Shown: positions 8,154 to 17,658 of the stretch, piece after piece | How positions within the stretch are numbered: position 1 is the stretch's first letter | How the letters are laid out: each line of letters opens with the position of its first letter | Source of the DNA: Dolichospermum sp. DET69 | GTDB lineage: Bacteria > Cyanobacteriota > Cyanobacteriia > Cyanobacteriales > Nostocaceae | Direction: 5' to 3' | NCBI GenBank assembly: GCA_017355425.1 | Contig: CP070233.1 | Location: forward strand, 4,745,501-4,809,500 | DNA: 64,000 bases | Notes under the pieces: model-generated | Told to the model about the DNA's origin: nothing | What the model saw: the letters and a program-made list of their open reading frames with translations, nothing else | Databases searched by the model: none | Translations under genes and position numbers: made by a program

Positions 8154-9797
8154 TTAAACTTCGCAATTTAACTCGCCAGATTTTTTGGTAAAACGGCGAT
8201 TTTCTCGATAATCTACGCGACAATCTATAACTGCTGGTACATCTTGAGCGAGCGCTTCTTTAAGTAAGGGAATAAAATCGGCAACAGATTCCACTCGATA
8301 ACCTTTTAATCCCATACTTTCGGCAAATTTGACAAAATCAGGATTACCAAAATGGACAAAAGAAGAGTTACCTGGACCAAATTGATTTTCTTGTTTCCAC
8401 TCAATTAAACCATAACCACCATCATTAAAAATCAGAGTTACAAATGGTGTTCCTACTCGCAAAGCTGTTTCTAATTCTTGACAATTCATCATAAAACCAC
8501 CGTCACCAGTGGCAGCCACAACTTTACGATTAGGATGGACTAATTTTGCGGCTAATGCACCAGGAATAGCAATACCCATGGCGGCAAAACCATTGGAAAT
8601 AATGCAAGTATTGGGACTATGACAATGATAATGTCTAGCAATCCACATTTTATGAGCGCCGACATCAGAAATAACAATATCATCTGGGCCCATAACTTGC
8701 CGCAAGTCATAAATTAATTTTTGCGGTTTAATCGGAAATTCATCATCTTGGGCATATTCTTCATAATCAGCGCGAATATTAGAACGCAAACTAATAGAAT
8801 AGGGGTTAGGTTTGTTTTTTCTATCTGCTAATTTTAATATTTCATTCAGGGAATCAGAAATATCTCCAACTATTTCTACTTGAGGAATATAACTACTATC
8901 AATTTCCGAAGAAGTTGCTGCGACATGGATAATGGGGATTGTCCCTTCAGGATTCCATTTTTTGGGAGAAAATTCAATTAAATCATAGCCAATTGCTATA
9001 ACTAAATCTGTATTATCAAAGCCGCAGGTAATAAAATCTCGTTGTTGTAATCCCACAGACCAAAGGGCTAAGGGATGGGTATAGGGAATGACACCTTTAC
9101 CCATAAAAGTATTCACAACAGGAATATTCATTTGGGTAGCAAATTGCGTGACTGCATCACTAGCTTGGGCGCGAATTGCTCCATTCCCGACTAAAATTAT
9201 GGGATTAACGGCTTGGGAAATTGCCCCAGCAGCAGCGCGAATACTGGCAAAAGAAGCATAGGTTTTTTCGCTATTATCCTTATTTAAAGGTTTGCCTTCT
9301 ACAGGCATAGCGGCAATATTTTCAGGTAAATCAATGTGAACAGCACCAGGTTTTTCAGTTTGCGATCGCTTGAAGGCTTTTCTGACAACTTCAGGTGTAA
9401 TACTTGGTCTAACAATCTGTTTATTCCACTTAGTCACCGGGGCAAACATAGCCACCAAATCTAAATATTGATGGGATTCAATGTGCATTCTATCCGTTCC
9501 CACCTGGCCAGTAATAGCGACTAATGGCGCACCATCTAGATTAGCATCTGCCACCCCAGTCATCAAATTAGTTGCCCCAGGCCCAAGAGTAGAAAGACAT
9601 ACTCCCGCTTTTCCTGTTAACCTGCCATAAACATCAGCCATGAAAGCTGCACCCTGTTCATGACGAGTAGTAATAAATTGAATTGATGATGTTTTTAAAG
9701 CTTCCAAAACGTGCAAATTTTCTTCACCAGGAAGTCCAAAAACATATTGAACCCCTTCGTTTTCTAAACACTGTACTAACAATTCTGCGGTATTCAT
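8154..9797 (-). CDS. 2-oxoglutarate decarboxylase (TPP-dependent, acetolactate synthase-like)
   Basis: The ATG at 9797 is chosen; a longer frame only adds residues encoded by a TTGGTAA short-repeat tract. The 547-residue protein has the three ThDP-enzyme domains: Pyr (catalytic Glu in RHEQGAAFMADVYGR), a central Rossmann domain, and PP (GDGGFMMN...NDGGYG ThDP-Mg motif). By itself it would be called acetolactate synthase, but its length and its position next to a succinic-semialdehyde dehydrogenase match the cyanobacterial pair described by Zhang and Bryant (2011), which converts 2-oxoglutarate to succinate and closes the TCA cycle. Assignment over acetolactate synthase is inference from context. 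Confidence 0.8.
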   Translation of the reverse strand: MNTAELLVQCLENEGVQYVFGLPGEENLHVLEALKTSSIQFITTRHEQGAAFMADVYGRLTGKAGVCLSTLGPGATNLMTGVADANLDGAPLVAITGQVGTDRMHIESHQYLDLVAMFAPVTKWNKQIVRPSITPEVVRKAFKRSQTEKPGAVHIDLPENIAAMPVEGKPLNKDNSEKTYASFASIRAAAGAISQAVNPIILVGNGAIRAQASDAVTQFATQMNIPVVNTFMGKGVIPYTHPLALWSVGLQQRDFITCGFDNTDLVIAIGYDLIEFSPKKWNPEGTIPIIHVAATSSEIDSSYIPQVEIVGDISDSLNEILKLADRKNKPNPYSISLRSNIRADYEEYAQDDEFPIKPQKLIYDLRQVMGPDDIVISDVGAHKMWIARHYHCHSPNTCIISNGFAAMGIAIPGALAAKLVHPNRKVVAATGDGGFMMNCQELETALRVGTPFVTLIFNDGGYGLIEWKQENQFGPGNSSFVHFGNPDFVKFAESMGLKGYRVESVADFIPLLKEALAQDVPAVIDCRVDYRENRRFTKKSGELNCEV

Positions 9798-9889
9798 AAA
9801 TTTGGTAATTGGTAATTGGTAATTGGTGAAGATAAAAATTATATTTTCTGTCAACCGTCAACCGTCAACCGTCAACCGTCAACCGTCAG
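9798..9889. repeat. Short tandemly repeated sequences (heptamers)
   Basis: Two heptamer tracts: about three copies of TTGGTAA near 9801-9824 and five copies of GTCAACC near 9853-9885. Such STRRs are characteristic of heterocystous cyanobacteria. They lie between the dehydrogenase and decarboxylase genes, so the length of the intercistronic spacer could vary between strains. Confidence 0.9.
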
Positions 9890-11257
9890 CTAATTAACCC
9901 AAACAGTTTTGATATTCACAAATTCATGAATACCTTGAATACTCAACTCTCGTCCATAGCCAGAACGCTTAATCCCGCCAAAAGGTAAACGGGGATCAGA
10001 TTTAACCATGCTGTTAATAAATACTGCACCAGCTTCAATTTCTTGAATTAAGCGATTTTGTTCTTCTATATCTGTTGTCCATGCACTTGCACCCAAACCA
10101 AAGGGACTATCATTAGCTAATTTAATTGCCGCTTCGATATCAGGAACTCGGAATAATAATGCCACAGGCCCAAAAAATTCTGCTTGGGCAATTGGTGTAC
10201 CTACAGGAATATCTATGATAATTGTAGGCGGATAAAAGTTCCCTAGCATTTCTGTTAAAGGATGTCCACCGGTGAGGACAATACCCCCACTTTTGACAGC
10301 ATTTTTCACTTGTTCGTCTAATTCTTGGAGAATATCAGGAGTTGCCAATGGTCCCAAATCTGTATCTGGTAACATCGGGTTGCCAATTTTCAGGGCTTGA
10401 AATTTTTCTAACAGCAGTTTTTCAAATTGATCAGCAATAGCATCAGCAAGAATAAAACGTTTAGCAGCAATACAAGACTGCCCATTATTTAACATCCTTG
10501 CTGCTACTGCGGTAGATACTGCTGTTTCTAAATCAGCACTTTCTAACACAATAAATGGGTCACTGCCACCCAATTCTAAAACAGTTTTTTTGATTTGTTT
10601 GCCAGATGCAACAGCCAGAGATATTCCGGCTGGTTCACTACCCGTTAAAGTAGCGGCTTTAACTCGCTCATCAGCCATTAAATCGGCAACTTGGGAAGCA
10701 CCAATTAACAATGTTTGAAATACACCTGTGGGAAAGCCCGCACGGTTGAGAATATCTTCGATTGCCAGGGCGCACTGTGGCACATTAGAGGCGTGTTTAA
10801 GTAGCCCCACATTGCCTGCCATTAGCGCTGGTGCAGCAAACCGAAAAACCTGCCAAAATGGAAAATTCCAAGGCATAACGGCGAGAATTACCCCTAAAGG
10901 CTGATATTTTACAAAACTATGACTAGCATCGGTTTTGATGGTGACATCAGCTAGAAAACTAGGAGCATTTTCAGCATAATAACGACAAACAAGGGCGCAT
11001 TTTTCAACTTCAGCGATCGCCGCTTTTAATGGTTTACCCATCTCCAGCGTCATCAATTTCCCTAAATCTGCCTTTTCTTGGTCTAAAATGGTCGCTGCTT
11101 GTAATAACCAATGCGATCGCTCGATAAAACTCGTCTGACGGTATTTTTCAAAAGCTTTTCCTGCCACATCTAATTTAGCAGCAATTTCTCCATTTTTTAG
11201 CGGCTCAAAGGTTTTGAGCGTTTCCCCAGTGGTGGGATTAATGGTAGCGATAGCCAT
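9890..11257 (-). CDS. NAD(P)-dependent succinate-semialdehyde dehydrogenase
   Basis: The ATG at 11257 is chosen because GGGAGGT lies eight bases upstream, inside the longer frame. The 455-residue aldehyde dehydrogenase shows PWNFPFWQVFRFAAPALMAGN, the general base in VLELGGSDPF, the catalytic Cys in NNGQSCIAAKRF, and the C-terminal FGPVA and PFGGIKRSGYGREL motifs of the short GabD/Sad class. It is soluble and cytoplasmic. With the decarboxylase immediately downstream it would complete conversion of 2-oxoglutarate to succinate. The gene order is dehydrogenase first, decarboxylase second, about 90 bases apart, probably one transcript. Confidence 0.88.
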   Translation of the reverse strand: MAIATINPTTGETLKTFEPLKNGEIAAKLDVAGKAFEKYRQTSFIERSHWLLQAATILDQEKADLGKLMTLEMGKPLKAAIAEVEKCALVCRYYAENAPSFLADVTIKTDASHSFVKYQPLGVILAVMPWNFPFWQVFRFAAPALMAGNVGLLKHASNVPQCALAIEDILNRAGFPTGVFQTLLIGASQVADLMADERVKAATLTGSEPAGISLAVASGKQIKKTVLELGGSDPFIVLESADLETAVSTAVAARMLNNGQSCIAAKRFILADAIADQFEKLLLEKFQALKIGNPMLPDTDLGPLATPDILQELDEQVKNAVKSGGIVLTGGHPLTEMLGNFYPPTIIIDIPVGTPIAQAEFFGPVALLFRVPDIEAAIKLANDSPFGLGASAWTTDIEEQNRLIQEIEAGAVFINSMVKSDPRLPFGGIKRSGYGRELSIQGIHEFVNIKTVWVN

Positions 11258-11520
11258 GATCTGACCTCCCATTTAAATAGCTTGAGTTAGCTTAATAGTT
11301 TTACACATATTAATTACAGAAGGTAACACGAAAATTGAACTCCGGGCAAAATAAAAATATGAATTTGTTTCCTACTCTAGGCGCTGCCTTGTCACCCATT
11401 AAGAGCTTTTTCATCAGCCTTTAAAAGTTCATATTTTAACCGTGCTGAGTATAACTAAAAATAACCGTATAAATCCGACGCTATCAGCAAACCCTACCTA
11501 TTGTCTAGCATCTTCAGAAC

Positions 11521-13161
11521 TTATGGTGCATACATTTTAGTTTGATACAGCTTAATTGAACGATCAATGCCTTTAAAACGATAGTTTCCTATGTCAGAGA
11601 AATCTGATTTTTCTGACAGCATATTGTAAGTAACTTCACTAATTACACATTCACCAGGAGAACAAATTGTTTCCATTCTTGCTGCTAAATTAATTGTTGT
11701 CCCCAAAGCAGTATAGTCTACCCGTTGAGAACTACCAACATCACCAACAATAGCTTTACCACTGTTAATAGCAATGCGTAATTGTAAAGGTTCATGCCAA
11801 AAATTATGGGCATTCAGATATTGTAACCGAGTTAACATTCCCTTCGCAGATGCAACTGCCCGATCTGCATGACCTGGATCTGGGTCAGGAGCGCCAAAAA
11901 ATGCCATAATACAGTCGCCAATATATTTATCTAAAGTGCCACTATATAAAAATACTTCTTTCAACATTTCTTCAAATAACTTATTTAATAATTGAGCAAT
12001 CTCTGTGGGAGTCAGTTTTTCAGAAATTGCCGTAAAACCTACCAAATCTGCAAATACAATACTAATTTCATGTTCTGTTGGAGCTAAACGTCCATCTGGT
12101 GAAGCACCGACAGCTATCAATTGTTGGACAACTGCGGGAGAATGGTATCTTTCTAAGCGATGACGAATTACTTCTTCATTTTTGAGTTTTTCTACTAATA
12201 ACGAACGTTGGACACTAGAAGCTACAATATTTGCTAAAGCTGAAAAAAAGCTCAATTCCTCTTCCCCTTCTTTTTCCCAATGAGATGAAGAAAGACTAGC
12301 ATCAGCATAGAGAACTCCAATTACTTTATGTTCATCCCATAATGGGACAGCCATAGCACTACGAATACCTTTAAATAAAATACTTTGTTCACCAGCAAAA
12401 CGCTGATCAGATTGAGTATCAGCACTTTGAATAGCAATTTTTTCTGCAAATACTTTTTGACAAATACTTCGACTAATCCAACTACCATCCGTTGCTAGAG
12501 TTTGCTGCTCAAAAGAATTTCTAGTGGCAGAGTTTGTTAATTCCAAATTACCAGAATCATGAATTTGAACCAATAATGCTAATCTGTCAATACTATCAAG
12601 ATAACGAAAAACTACTTGTTGTACTTGGGAGAAAATTTCCTCAATAGATGCAGCAGCACAAAGATTTTTAGCTATCTCTACCAAATCTTTAAGACGGGCA
12701 ATAGTTTCATCGTTATTATTGTTCTTACTATTAATAGTATTAGCACCTATCCATTGTTGCTGTAGTTGCTCAACGTCACGAAAAATTATTTTTTGTGGCT
12801 GATTATTGACCTTTCTTAAGAACCTATTAGTAGTTCCATTTGTATCTGTATTTCTTAATTTGACTAATAGTTTAATATTGCCCAAAGAAATCACGTCGTT
12901 ATTAAATAATTCTTGGATGCCAGTAATCAGATACTGATTAACTTGCGTACCATTTTTACTACCTATATCCTGAATAGTCCACACTCTGTCAGACTTTTTG
13001 ACGATTCGCGCATGATTGCGGGAAATGCCGCCAAAAGGTAATACCATGTCACATTCGGGCAACCGTCCGATAATAAATACATCTTTATCTACTGGAACTA
13101 AGGTTTCGGTATTTCCTTCTTGCTGGAAGAGGAGTGTGAGTTGATTCATACTGTTATACAT
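11521..13161 (-). CDS. FHA-GAF adenylate cyclase (class III)
   Basis: A 546-residue signalling protein. Residues about 8-95 form an FHA domain (IGRLPECDMVLP, GGISRNHARI, DIGSKNGT), a likely phosphothreonine reader. About 150-325 form a GAF domain. From about 350 comes a class III cyclase domain: VFADLVGFTAISE, the DKYIGDCIMAFFG strand, VDYTALGTTINLAARME. The Lys in DKYIGD and the Thr in DYTALG fit ATP rather than GTP. There is no membrane segment. The protein may begin at the internal Met four codons in (MNQLTLLF). The cAMP product would feed CRP-type regulators. The layout resembles the multi-domain cyclases known from Anabaena. Confidence 0.9.
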   Translation of the reverse strand: MYNSMNQLTLLFQQEGNTETLVPVDKDVFIIGRLPECDMVLPFGGISRNHARIVKKSDRVWTIQDIGSKNGTQVNQYLITGIQELFNNDVISLGNIKLLVKLRNTDTNGTTNRFLRKVNNQPQKIIFRDVEQLQQQWIGANTINSKNNNNDETIARLKDLVEIAKNLCAAASIEEIFSQVQQVVFRYLDSIDRLALLVQIHDSGNLELTNSATRNSFEQQTLATDGSWISRSICQKVFAEKIAIQSADTQSDQRFAGEQSILFKGIRSAMAVPLWDEHKVIGVLYADASLSSSHWEKEGEEELSFFSALANIVASSVQRSLLVEKLKNEEVIRHRLERYHSPAVVQQLIAVGASPDGRLAPTEHEISIVFADLVGFTAISEKLTPTEIAQLLNKLFEEMLKEVFLYSGTLDKYIGDCIMAFFGAPDPDPGHADRAVASAKGMLTRLQYLNAHNFWHEPLQLRIAINSGKAIVGDVGSSQRVDYTALGTTINLAARMETICSPGECVISEVTYNMLSEKSDFSDIGNYRFKGIDRSIKLYQTKMYAP

Positions 13162-13529
13162 TCAGACTCGAAGCTTAGGGCGCAAGTATCAATGAAATTA
13201 ATTTAATATATGGTTTATATATATCAGCACTTACACAGTAGATGCCAGACATTTATCAAAAATTGGTTTAGATACACCAGAATTTCTTGTGTAAGTTCTA
13301 ACTTTCTATTTATGATACTATTCCTTACATTAAAAAATACCTTCGCCCGTAAAAAAAGATGATAAAAATAGGGCTGATTGGGAAATTATTGCTTTTGTTA
13401 CTGCGGATTCCTTGAAGCAGAAAATTATGCAACAGGTTTTGGTCGAGAGAATTTCGGTATAGTGAGATTATCTTGACCTAATTGCTGACAATAAAAATAA
13501 CAGTGCTGTTTTTTATTCATGGTTAATTC
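13162..13529. other. Intergenic region
   Basis: About 370 A+T-rich bases between two minus-strand genes. Nothing beyond scattered degraded repeat words is visible. Confidence 0.4.
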
Positions 13530-13913
13530 CTAACTCAAAATCTGAAGTTTAGCTTCATCAAATACCAGACCTCGACGGGTAAAATATTGATGAATGTTGA
13601 TTTGCACAAATAAATCTTTGAGTTCTTCGGCAATTTCATTTGGTGGATTTCCTGATAAAGCAACTGCAATTAAATGTTCTGCACTGTGAATTTCTCCACA
13701 GTCAATTGCTAGGGTTGCGGCACTGCGATACAATATTGAACGGGTTGGTTCTGCTGCTAAATCATTTGCTATTAATTCTGCTGCTAATCGTTCTTTCTCA
13801 AATGCTTGTCGGGATAATTGAGAAGCTAAATCTAAGTTACTTCTAAGTTTAGCAACTTGTGCCATTTCGGCTAAATCCATAGCCTGTTTATGTAACTCTT
13901 GAATCTGAATCAT
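13530..13913 (-). CDS. Hypothetical helical (TPR-like) protein
   Basis: A 127-residue, almost entirely helical protein. The register of alternating Ala/Leu positions (MDLAEMAQVAKLRS, LASQLSRQAFEKERLAAELI, SILYRSAATLAIDCGE, AEHLIAVALSG) suggests two or three TPR-like hairpins. I recall similar small proteins in cyanobacterial genomes but know no function. Its ATG overlaps the TGA of the frameshifted upstream gene (ATGA), so the two form an operon and translation is probably coupled. Confidence 0.65.
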   Translation of the reverse strand: MIQIQELHKQAMDLAEMAQVAKLRSNLDLASQLSRQAFEKERLAAELIANDLAAEPTRSILYRSAATLAIDCGEIHSAEHLIAVALSGNPPNEIAEELKDLFVQINIHQYFTRRGLVFDEAKLQILS

Positions 13914-14211
13914 TTTTTTACTATGAAGGCTAAAGGGTTGCTAAATTCAGCAACCACAATATAAGCTGGAAGTGTGCCATCTGTGGGGCTGACTTGCTCA
14001 AGTTTCTGTTTAATTCTAGCTTTTATTCGGCTGTCGTCGCCTTTACGGATGCCGGAAACTTCTAACCGCACTGCATTTTGAAATGGTAGTTCATTGTTAT
14101 CACTTTTTTTACCTAACAGGCTTCTGCTAGTGTTGCACCAAAGGCAGGAGTGATAGCAGGTAATCCTTTTTCAAGTTTAGTGATTACCAATTCTTTCGAG
14201 TTAAAATTCAT
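13910..14211 (-). pseudogene. Frameshifted small gene upstream of the TPR-like gene
   Basis: From the ATG at 14211 the frame reads MNFNSKELVITKLEKG and continues to AFGATLAEAC before a TAG near 14127. A second frame opens immediately and reads GKKSDNNELPFQNAVRLEVS, then a polar helix and AYIVVAEFSNPLAFIVKK, ending in a TGA that overlaps the next ATG by ATGA. Both halves look like protein, so a one-base indel beside the A-rich stretch has split one gene of about 100 codons. The family is not recognised. A sequencing error or a programmed frameshift are the alternatives. Confidence 0.6.
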
Positions 14212-14338
14212 CAGTTAATGAATATTTTAATTGTAATATCTTACAATAAAGTGCGATCGCATTAAAAAGGCGATCTCCCTCCTCTAATCAGTTGGGGATT
14301 CGATATACCAACGTTATATTAGGTTGCCTAAATTTTTA

Positions 14339-14364
14339 TAGAGACCTTCCATGGAAGGTCTCTA
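14339..14364. terminator. 26-bp perfect palindrome after the RiPP enzyme genes
   Basis: TAGAGACCTTC / GAAGGTCTCTA centred on CCATGG, a perfect palindrome 20 bases beyond the stop codon of the SagB-like gene. A closely related palindrome stands at 17659-17688. It would fold in RNA but has no long U tract, so it is either a terminator or a dispersed palindromic repeat that marks the 3' end of this operon. Confidence 0.55.
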
Positions 14365-14383
14365 CAACTAAGAAAGCTTTTTA

Positions 14384-15118
14384 TTACTGATAACTACCAG
14401 TACCGACAGCAACACAGTAAAGAGCCGCATGACGTTCCCCGTCAATACCCAAAATAGTGTTCAAACCCATATCATTAAATCCACCAATACAAAGACTGTC
14501 CAGCCCCAATTGCACAGCCATTAAACATACATTTTCAGCTTGATGACCAGCTTCCAAAAGCGCAAAGCGATAACCCCGCGCACCATATTTACACATAGAT
14601 CGCATAAAAACAGATGTGAACACAAATAGAGCATTGGCATTCACAATGTAATCTTGCTGTAACAATGGTTCTACAAAATCTGCTGGTACTGCCTCATTCA
14701 CCCAATGTAGCCCATGTCCGCGAGGTTCATAGTGATATAGTCCAGCACCTAGACCTGCTACTGCTTGTGTAGAAACGAACATCTCCAGCGGATAAAGTCC
14801 TCCGGCAGAAGGTGAGTTGCGAGCTTCATAAAATTGACCGTCTACTTGACGCAGCCCGTGAAGTCCACATCCTGCGTCGAGCAATTGAGCCAAGCAGACG
14901 AGTGGCATGACATGATTCTCAAATGATCGCACAGAAGAACGCGCCGCCAAAAGCTCATTTAGTGGGCTATTGCGTGGTGCTTTTGGCAATTCCAGAAAAG
15001 GATCTTCTGGCAGATACCGCAGTTCAGTAGCCGGAACCCGCTTAACATAACTTTTAGGGACAGGAGAATTCAAATGATACAGGAGAGCTAACTCCAGAGG
15101 TTCATTAACTTTGTGCAT
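14384..15118 (-). CDS. SagB-type FMN dehydrogenase (TOMM azoline oxidase)
   Basis: A 244-residue nitroreductase-fold protein of the SagB/McbC group: ARSSVRSF near the N-terminus (FMN phosphate contact), PSAGGLYPLEMFV, LYHYEPRGHGL, and the C-terminal EAGHQAENVCLMAVQLGLDSLCIGGF segment. In this family the enzyme oxidises azolines made from Cys/Ser/Thr to aromatic azoles using FMN. It lies 18 bases downstream of the YcaO gene on the same strand, as the last member of the operon. The family assignment is firm; action on the neighbouring precursor is inferred from position. Confidence 0.9.
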   Translation of the reverse strand: MHKVNEPLELALLYHLNSPVPKSYVKRVPATELRYLPEDPFLELPKAPRNSPLNELLAARSSVRSFENHVMPLVCLAQLLDAGCGLHGLRQVDGQFYEARNSPSAGGLYPLEMFVSTQAVAGLGAGLYHYEPRGHGLHWVNEAVPADFVEPLLQQDYIVNANALFVFTSVFMRSMCKYGARGYRFALLEAGHQAENVCLMAVQLGLDSLCIGGFNDMGLNTILGIDGERHAALYCVAVGTGSYQ

Positions 15119-15136
15119 GATTCTAATTTCCTTATT

Positions 15137-16447
15137 TTAAGCCATAGGATGGGGGCAGCGATTGAGATCATTTATTGTCCGTCGGCCACCATAACCCAAC
15201 CTTTCTGGGACTTCAAACAAACGCCGAGTTCCCAGTGGCTCTTGTCCATAACCAAAATATATGGGAACGATTTCACTAGCTAAAGTCCGCACCACGCGGA
15301 ACCCAAGGGAGGCAATATCAGGGGTTGTAATATCCACTAAATAGGGTTCAGCACCCACTGAATGCAGCCTAGTAACTACTGACTGTAATTTCTCTGCTTC
15401 TGCTTGAGATTCATAAATTGGTAGATATTCAACTTGGCAAGATTTGTTATGGTGAAATAAGAAATCCAACTCATTTAGGCGAGACGTTGTATAAAAGAAA
15501 GCGTTGTGATCGTCCAAATTCTTGACATCGCTATATTGATGGAGATTAGCCCCAGCCCCGGTAGTCATTCGTTCTATGTCACCAAAGCGGGCTTGACAAA
15601 CTTCAAAAATCGCCTTATTAAAAGCCGTTGCCCCATCCAGATGGCATCCCATACCAGTGGCCACAGCCGGACTTTTGCCCGAACGGTCAATTAACATAGC
15701 CAGGACCACTGGGACTTGAATATCAGTAGTCAAATCAAAGGCAACTAGCTCAATTCCAAATCTAGCGTAGTGGCGGGCAATTTCCGTCTCAATTCCTGGT
15801 AGGTGGTCGAAATAGATGCGGGGAGCAGGGAGGCGATTTAACCAGGTAATAATAAAAGCATCGCGCTCAATTAACTCACACAAGCCCCGGTAGGCAGCAA
15901 ACTCCAGATCAGGACCACTAGCCATACCATTAGAAGTAACAGGTAAAATATGATCTCCTTGTTGGTCGCCGTCCCAGTCCAAATAAACCAAGAAAGCTGG
16001 GACTAAAACCTGTTGGTTGCTGGCTAAAGACAGAGCAGTTATCCAGGAAGTCTGCATTGCTGGATCAAAAGCTGGGAAAGGGAAATTTGGATTGGAGTAT
16101 TGTTGGTCAGAAAAAGGGGAAAAAACTGAAGGAGGAACGGCACGACTACCTAATTCTTCATAACTACCAAAAGTCAGTTGCCGATAATCAACAATACCGC
16201 CACAATATCTTTCTATAGCTTCGCCCACAGCCCCAAAAATAGCCTGCTCATCAGTCATGCCCCTACCGACACCGTAGCGTAAATCATCCTGCTGTTTGCG
16301 AAGCTGGAAACTTGCTAATTCAGCTTGCCACAAAACCGGGAAATCAAACTCCGTATAAGGCTTGTTAAATCTATCTAAAGCTCGGATAATCCCAGTATGA
16401 GGGCTGACCAAATCACGCCAGCGGGGACTTGCAATTGTTGTATTCAC
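15137..16447 (-). CDS. YcaO-domain cyclodehydratase (TOMM)
   Basis: A 436-residue YcaO protein. The ATP-site motifs are visible: GEAIERYCGG (about residues 77-86), SNGMASGPDLEFAAYRGLCELIERDAF and the ATGMGCHLDG / KAIFEVCQAR segment. The C-terminus is PHPMA, a proline-containing tail of the sort that reaches the active site in azoline-forming YcaOs. The enzyme would use ATP to activate backbone amides of the precursor and cyclise Cys (or Ser/Thr). It sits 11 bases after the E1-like gene and 18 before the dehydrogenase, so the three are one operon. Confidence 0.93.
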   Translation of the reverse strand: MNTTIASPRWRDLVSPHTGIIRALDRFNKPYTEFDFPVLWQAELASFQLRKQQDDLRYGVGRGMTDEQAIFGAVGEAIERYCGGIVDYRQLTFGSYEELGSRAVPPSVFSPFSDQQYSNPNFPFPAFDPAMQTSWITALSLASNQQVLVPAFLVYLDWDGDQQGDHILPVTSNGMASGPDLEFAAYRGLCELIERDAFIITWLNRLPAPRIYFDHLPGIETEIARHYARFGIELVAFDLTTDIQVPVVLAMLIDRSGKSPAVATGMGCHLDGATAFNKAIFEVCQARFGDIERMTTGAGANLHQYSDVKNLDDHNAFFYTTSRLNELDFLFHHNKSCQVEYLPIYESQAEAEKLQSVVTRLHSVGAEPYLVDITTPDIASLGFRVVRTLASEIVPIYFGYGQEPLGTRRLFEVPERLGYGGRRTINDLNRCPHPMA

Positions 16448-16458
16448 CTTCTTCTCTC

Positions 16459-17613
16459 CTATCTTTTTCTGTTCCCTGTTCCCTGTTCCCTATTCCCTTT
16501 CTTAGGTGAACAATGAGGACAACCTGGTTTCTTCAGGACAACGTTATGAGTGAGATTTGTACCGAGTAAGTCCAGATGCAATAATTTTCCGTCAGTAGCC
16601 ATAGGTAGACCAAGAATCATTTTCACAGACTCCAGAGCTAAGTAACTGCCAACCAACATCTGGGCTATGGGCAAATTTTCGCGCAGCCGTGGTTGAGAAA
16701 GGCGTTCTCGGTTTAGCAACTGCTCAATTGCCAATTCCGCATCTGGCAGCTTAGAACAGGCCATAGACCGCATCCGATAGCATAGATAGCAAGGTCCCTC
16801 CTGGGAAAAAACCAGTGGACCAACAGTTCCCTCCACACCAGCCGCCCCACCTGGTAACAATGGGCGCTCCATCTTCAGGCATAATCTATTGAGACGATAT
16901 GCCAGATTGACTGATACGGCATCAGTGGCAACAATCACGAGGTCAACGTCATCCAGCAAAGGATTGATTGTTGCGTCATCAGTTAAAGCATCGGTGATAA
17001 TCTCAGTTTGGGTGACTCCACCAATGGACTCAATTTGTCGAGCCGCTTCTACACCCCGAAAAGCACCGATTTTATGCAATACCGAACCTGACATGATCAG
17101 AGAATCGGATGGAACTGTGTAGGCATCATCACATAAACGGAGAAAACCGATACCAGCAGTAGCTAGATTGATTGCTGCTATCAGTCCCGAACCTCCCAGC
17201 CCAAACACAGCAATCCTCGCATTGGCTAAGTGTTTCTGAACATCCTTTTTGTCAAAGCCTAACTCATGATAAAGGCTGACTTGAGGAAGTAAATAAGCAC
17301 GACTATCTAAATCAACCGTATTTTCTAAAGACTCTTCCACCAAGCGATTATCCATCAAAAACTCTAAACATTGATTTAGTGAAGAAGCTGTCAACTTTTC
17401 GCCAATTGCATCTCGGATTTCTCCTATGGTTCGAGAGCCGTCTAGTAAAGGTAAAACGATGTTTTCTACATCATGTAGAGCTTGACCTTTTACTCTCAGA
17501 GTTCGCCGCGTCGTATTGAAGATCATACTTTCTTCGCCACTACAATCTGACGGCATCACATTAATAACAACGTGTTCTAATAGCCGTAGTCGCTGATCAT
17601 CATTTAATTTCAT
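16459..17613 (-). CDS. E1-like (ThiF) TOMM leader-binding partner protein
   Basis: A 384-residue protein. Residues 1-95 have the winged-helix character of a RiPP recognition element (TLRVKGQALHDVENIVLPLLDGSRTIGEIR), followed by an E1/ThiF domain with VFGLGGSGLIAAINLA. A four-Cys zinc site is visible as CYLC and CPHC. In TOMM systems this partner binds the leader peptide and presents the core to YcaO. The final residues come from a GGGAACAG short-repeat tract, so the C-terminus has drifted. It starts about 100 bases downstream of the precursor gene, with a palindrome between. Confidence 0.88.
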   Translation of the reverse strand: MKLNDDQRLRLLEHVVINVMPSDCSGEESMIFNTTRRTLRVKGQALHDVENIVLPLLDGSRTIGEIRDAIGEKLTASSLNQCLEFLMDNRLVEESLENTVDLDSRAYLLPQVSLYHELGFDKKDVQKHLANARIAVFGLGGSGLIAAINLATAGIGFLRLCDDAYTVPSDSLIMSGSVLHKIGAFRGVEAARQIESIGGVTQTEIITDALTDDATINPLLDDVDLVIVATDAVSVNLAYRLNRLCLKMERPLLPGGAAGVEGTVGPLVFSQEGPCYLCYRMRSMACSKLPDAELAIEQLLNRERLSQPRLRENLPIAQMLVGSYLALESVKMILGLPMATDGKLLHLDLLGTNLTHNVVLKKPGCPHCSPKKGNREQGTGNRKR

Positions 17614-17658
17614 AAAATTTGTTTGAGGAATTGAATACTTGTCAGTGCGTTTCCTAGA

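Noticed and set aside
8154-9797. Annotation as plain acetolactate synthase (IlvB)
   Set aside because: Neighbouring succinic-semialdehyde dehydrogenase and lack of a small subunit gene favour the 2-oxoglutarate decarboxylase assignment.
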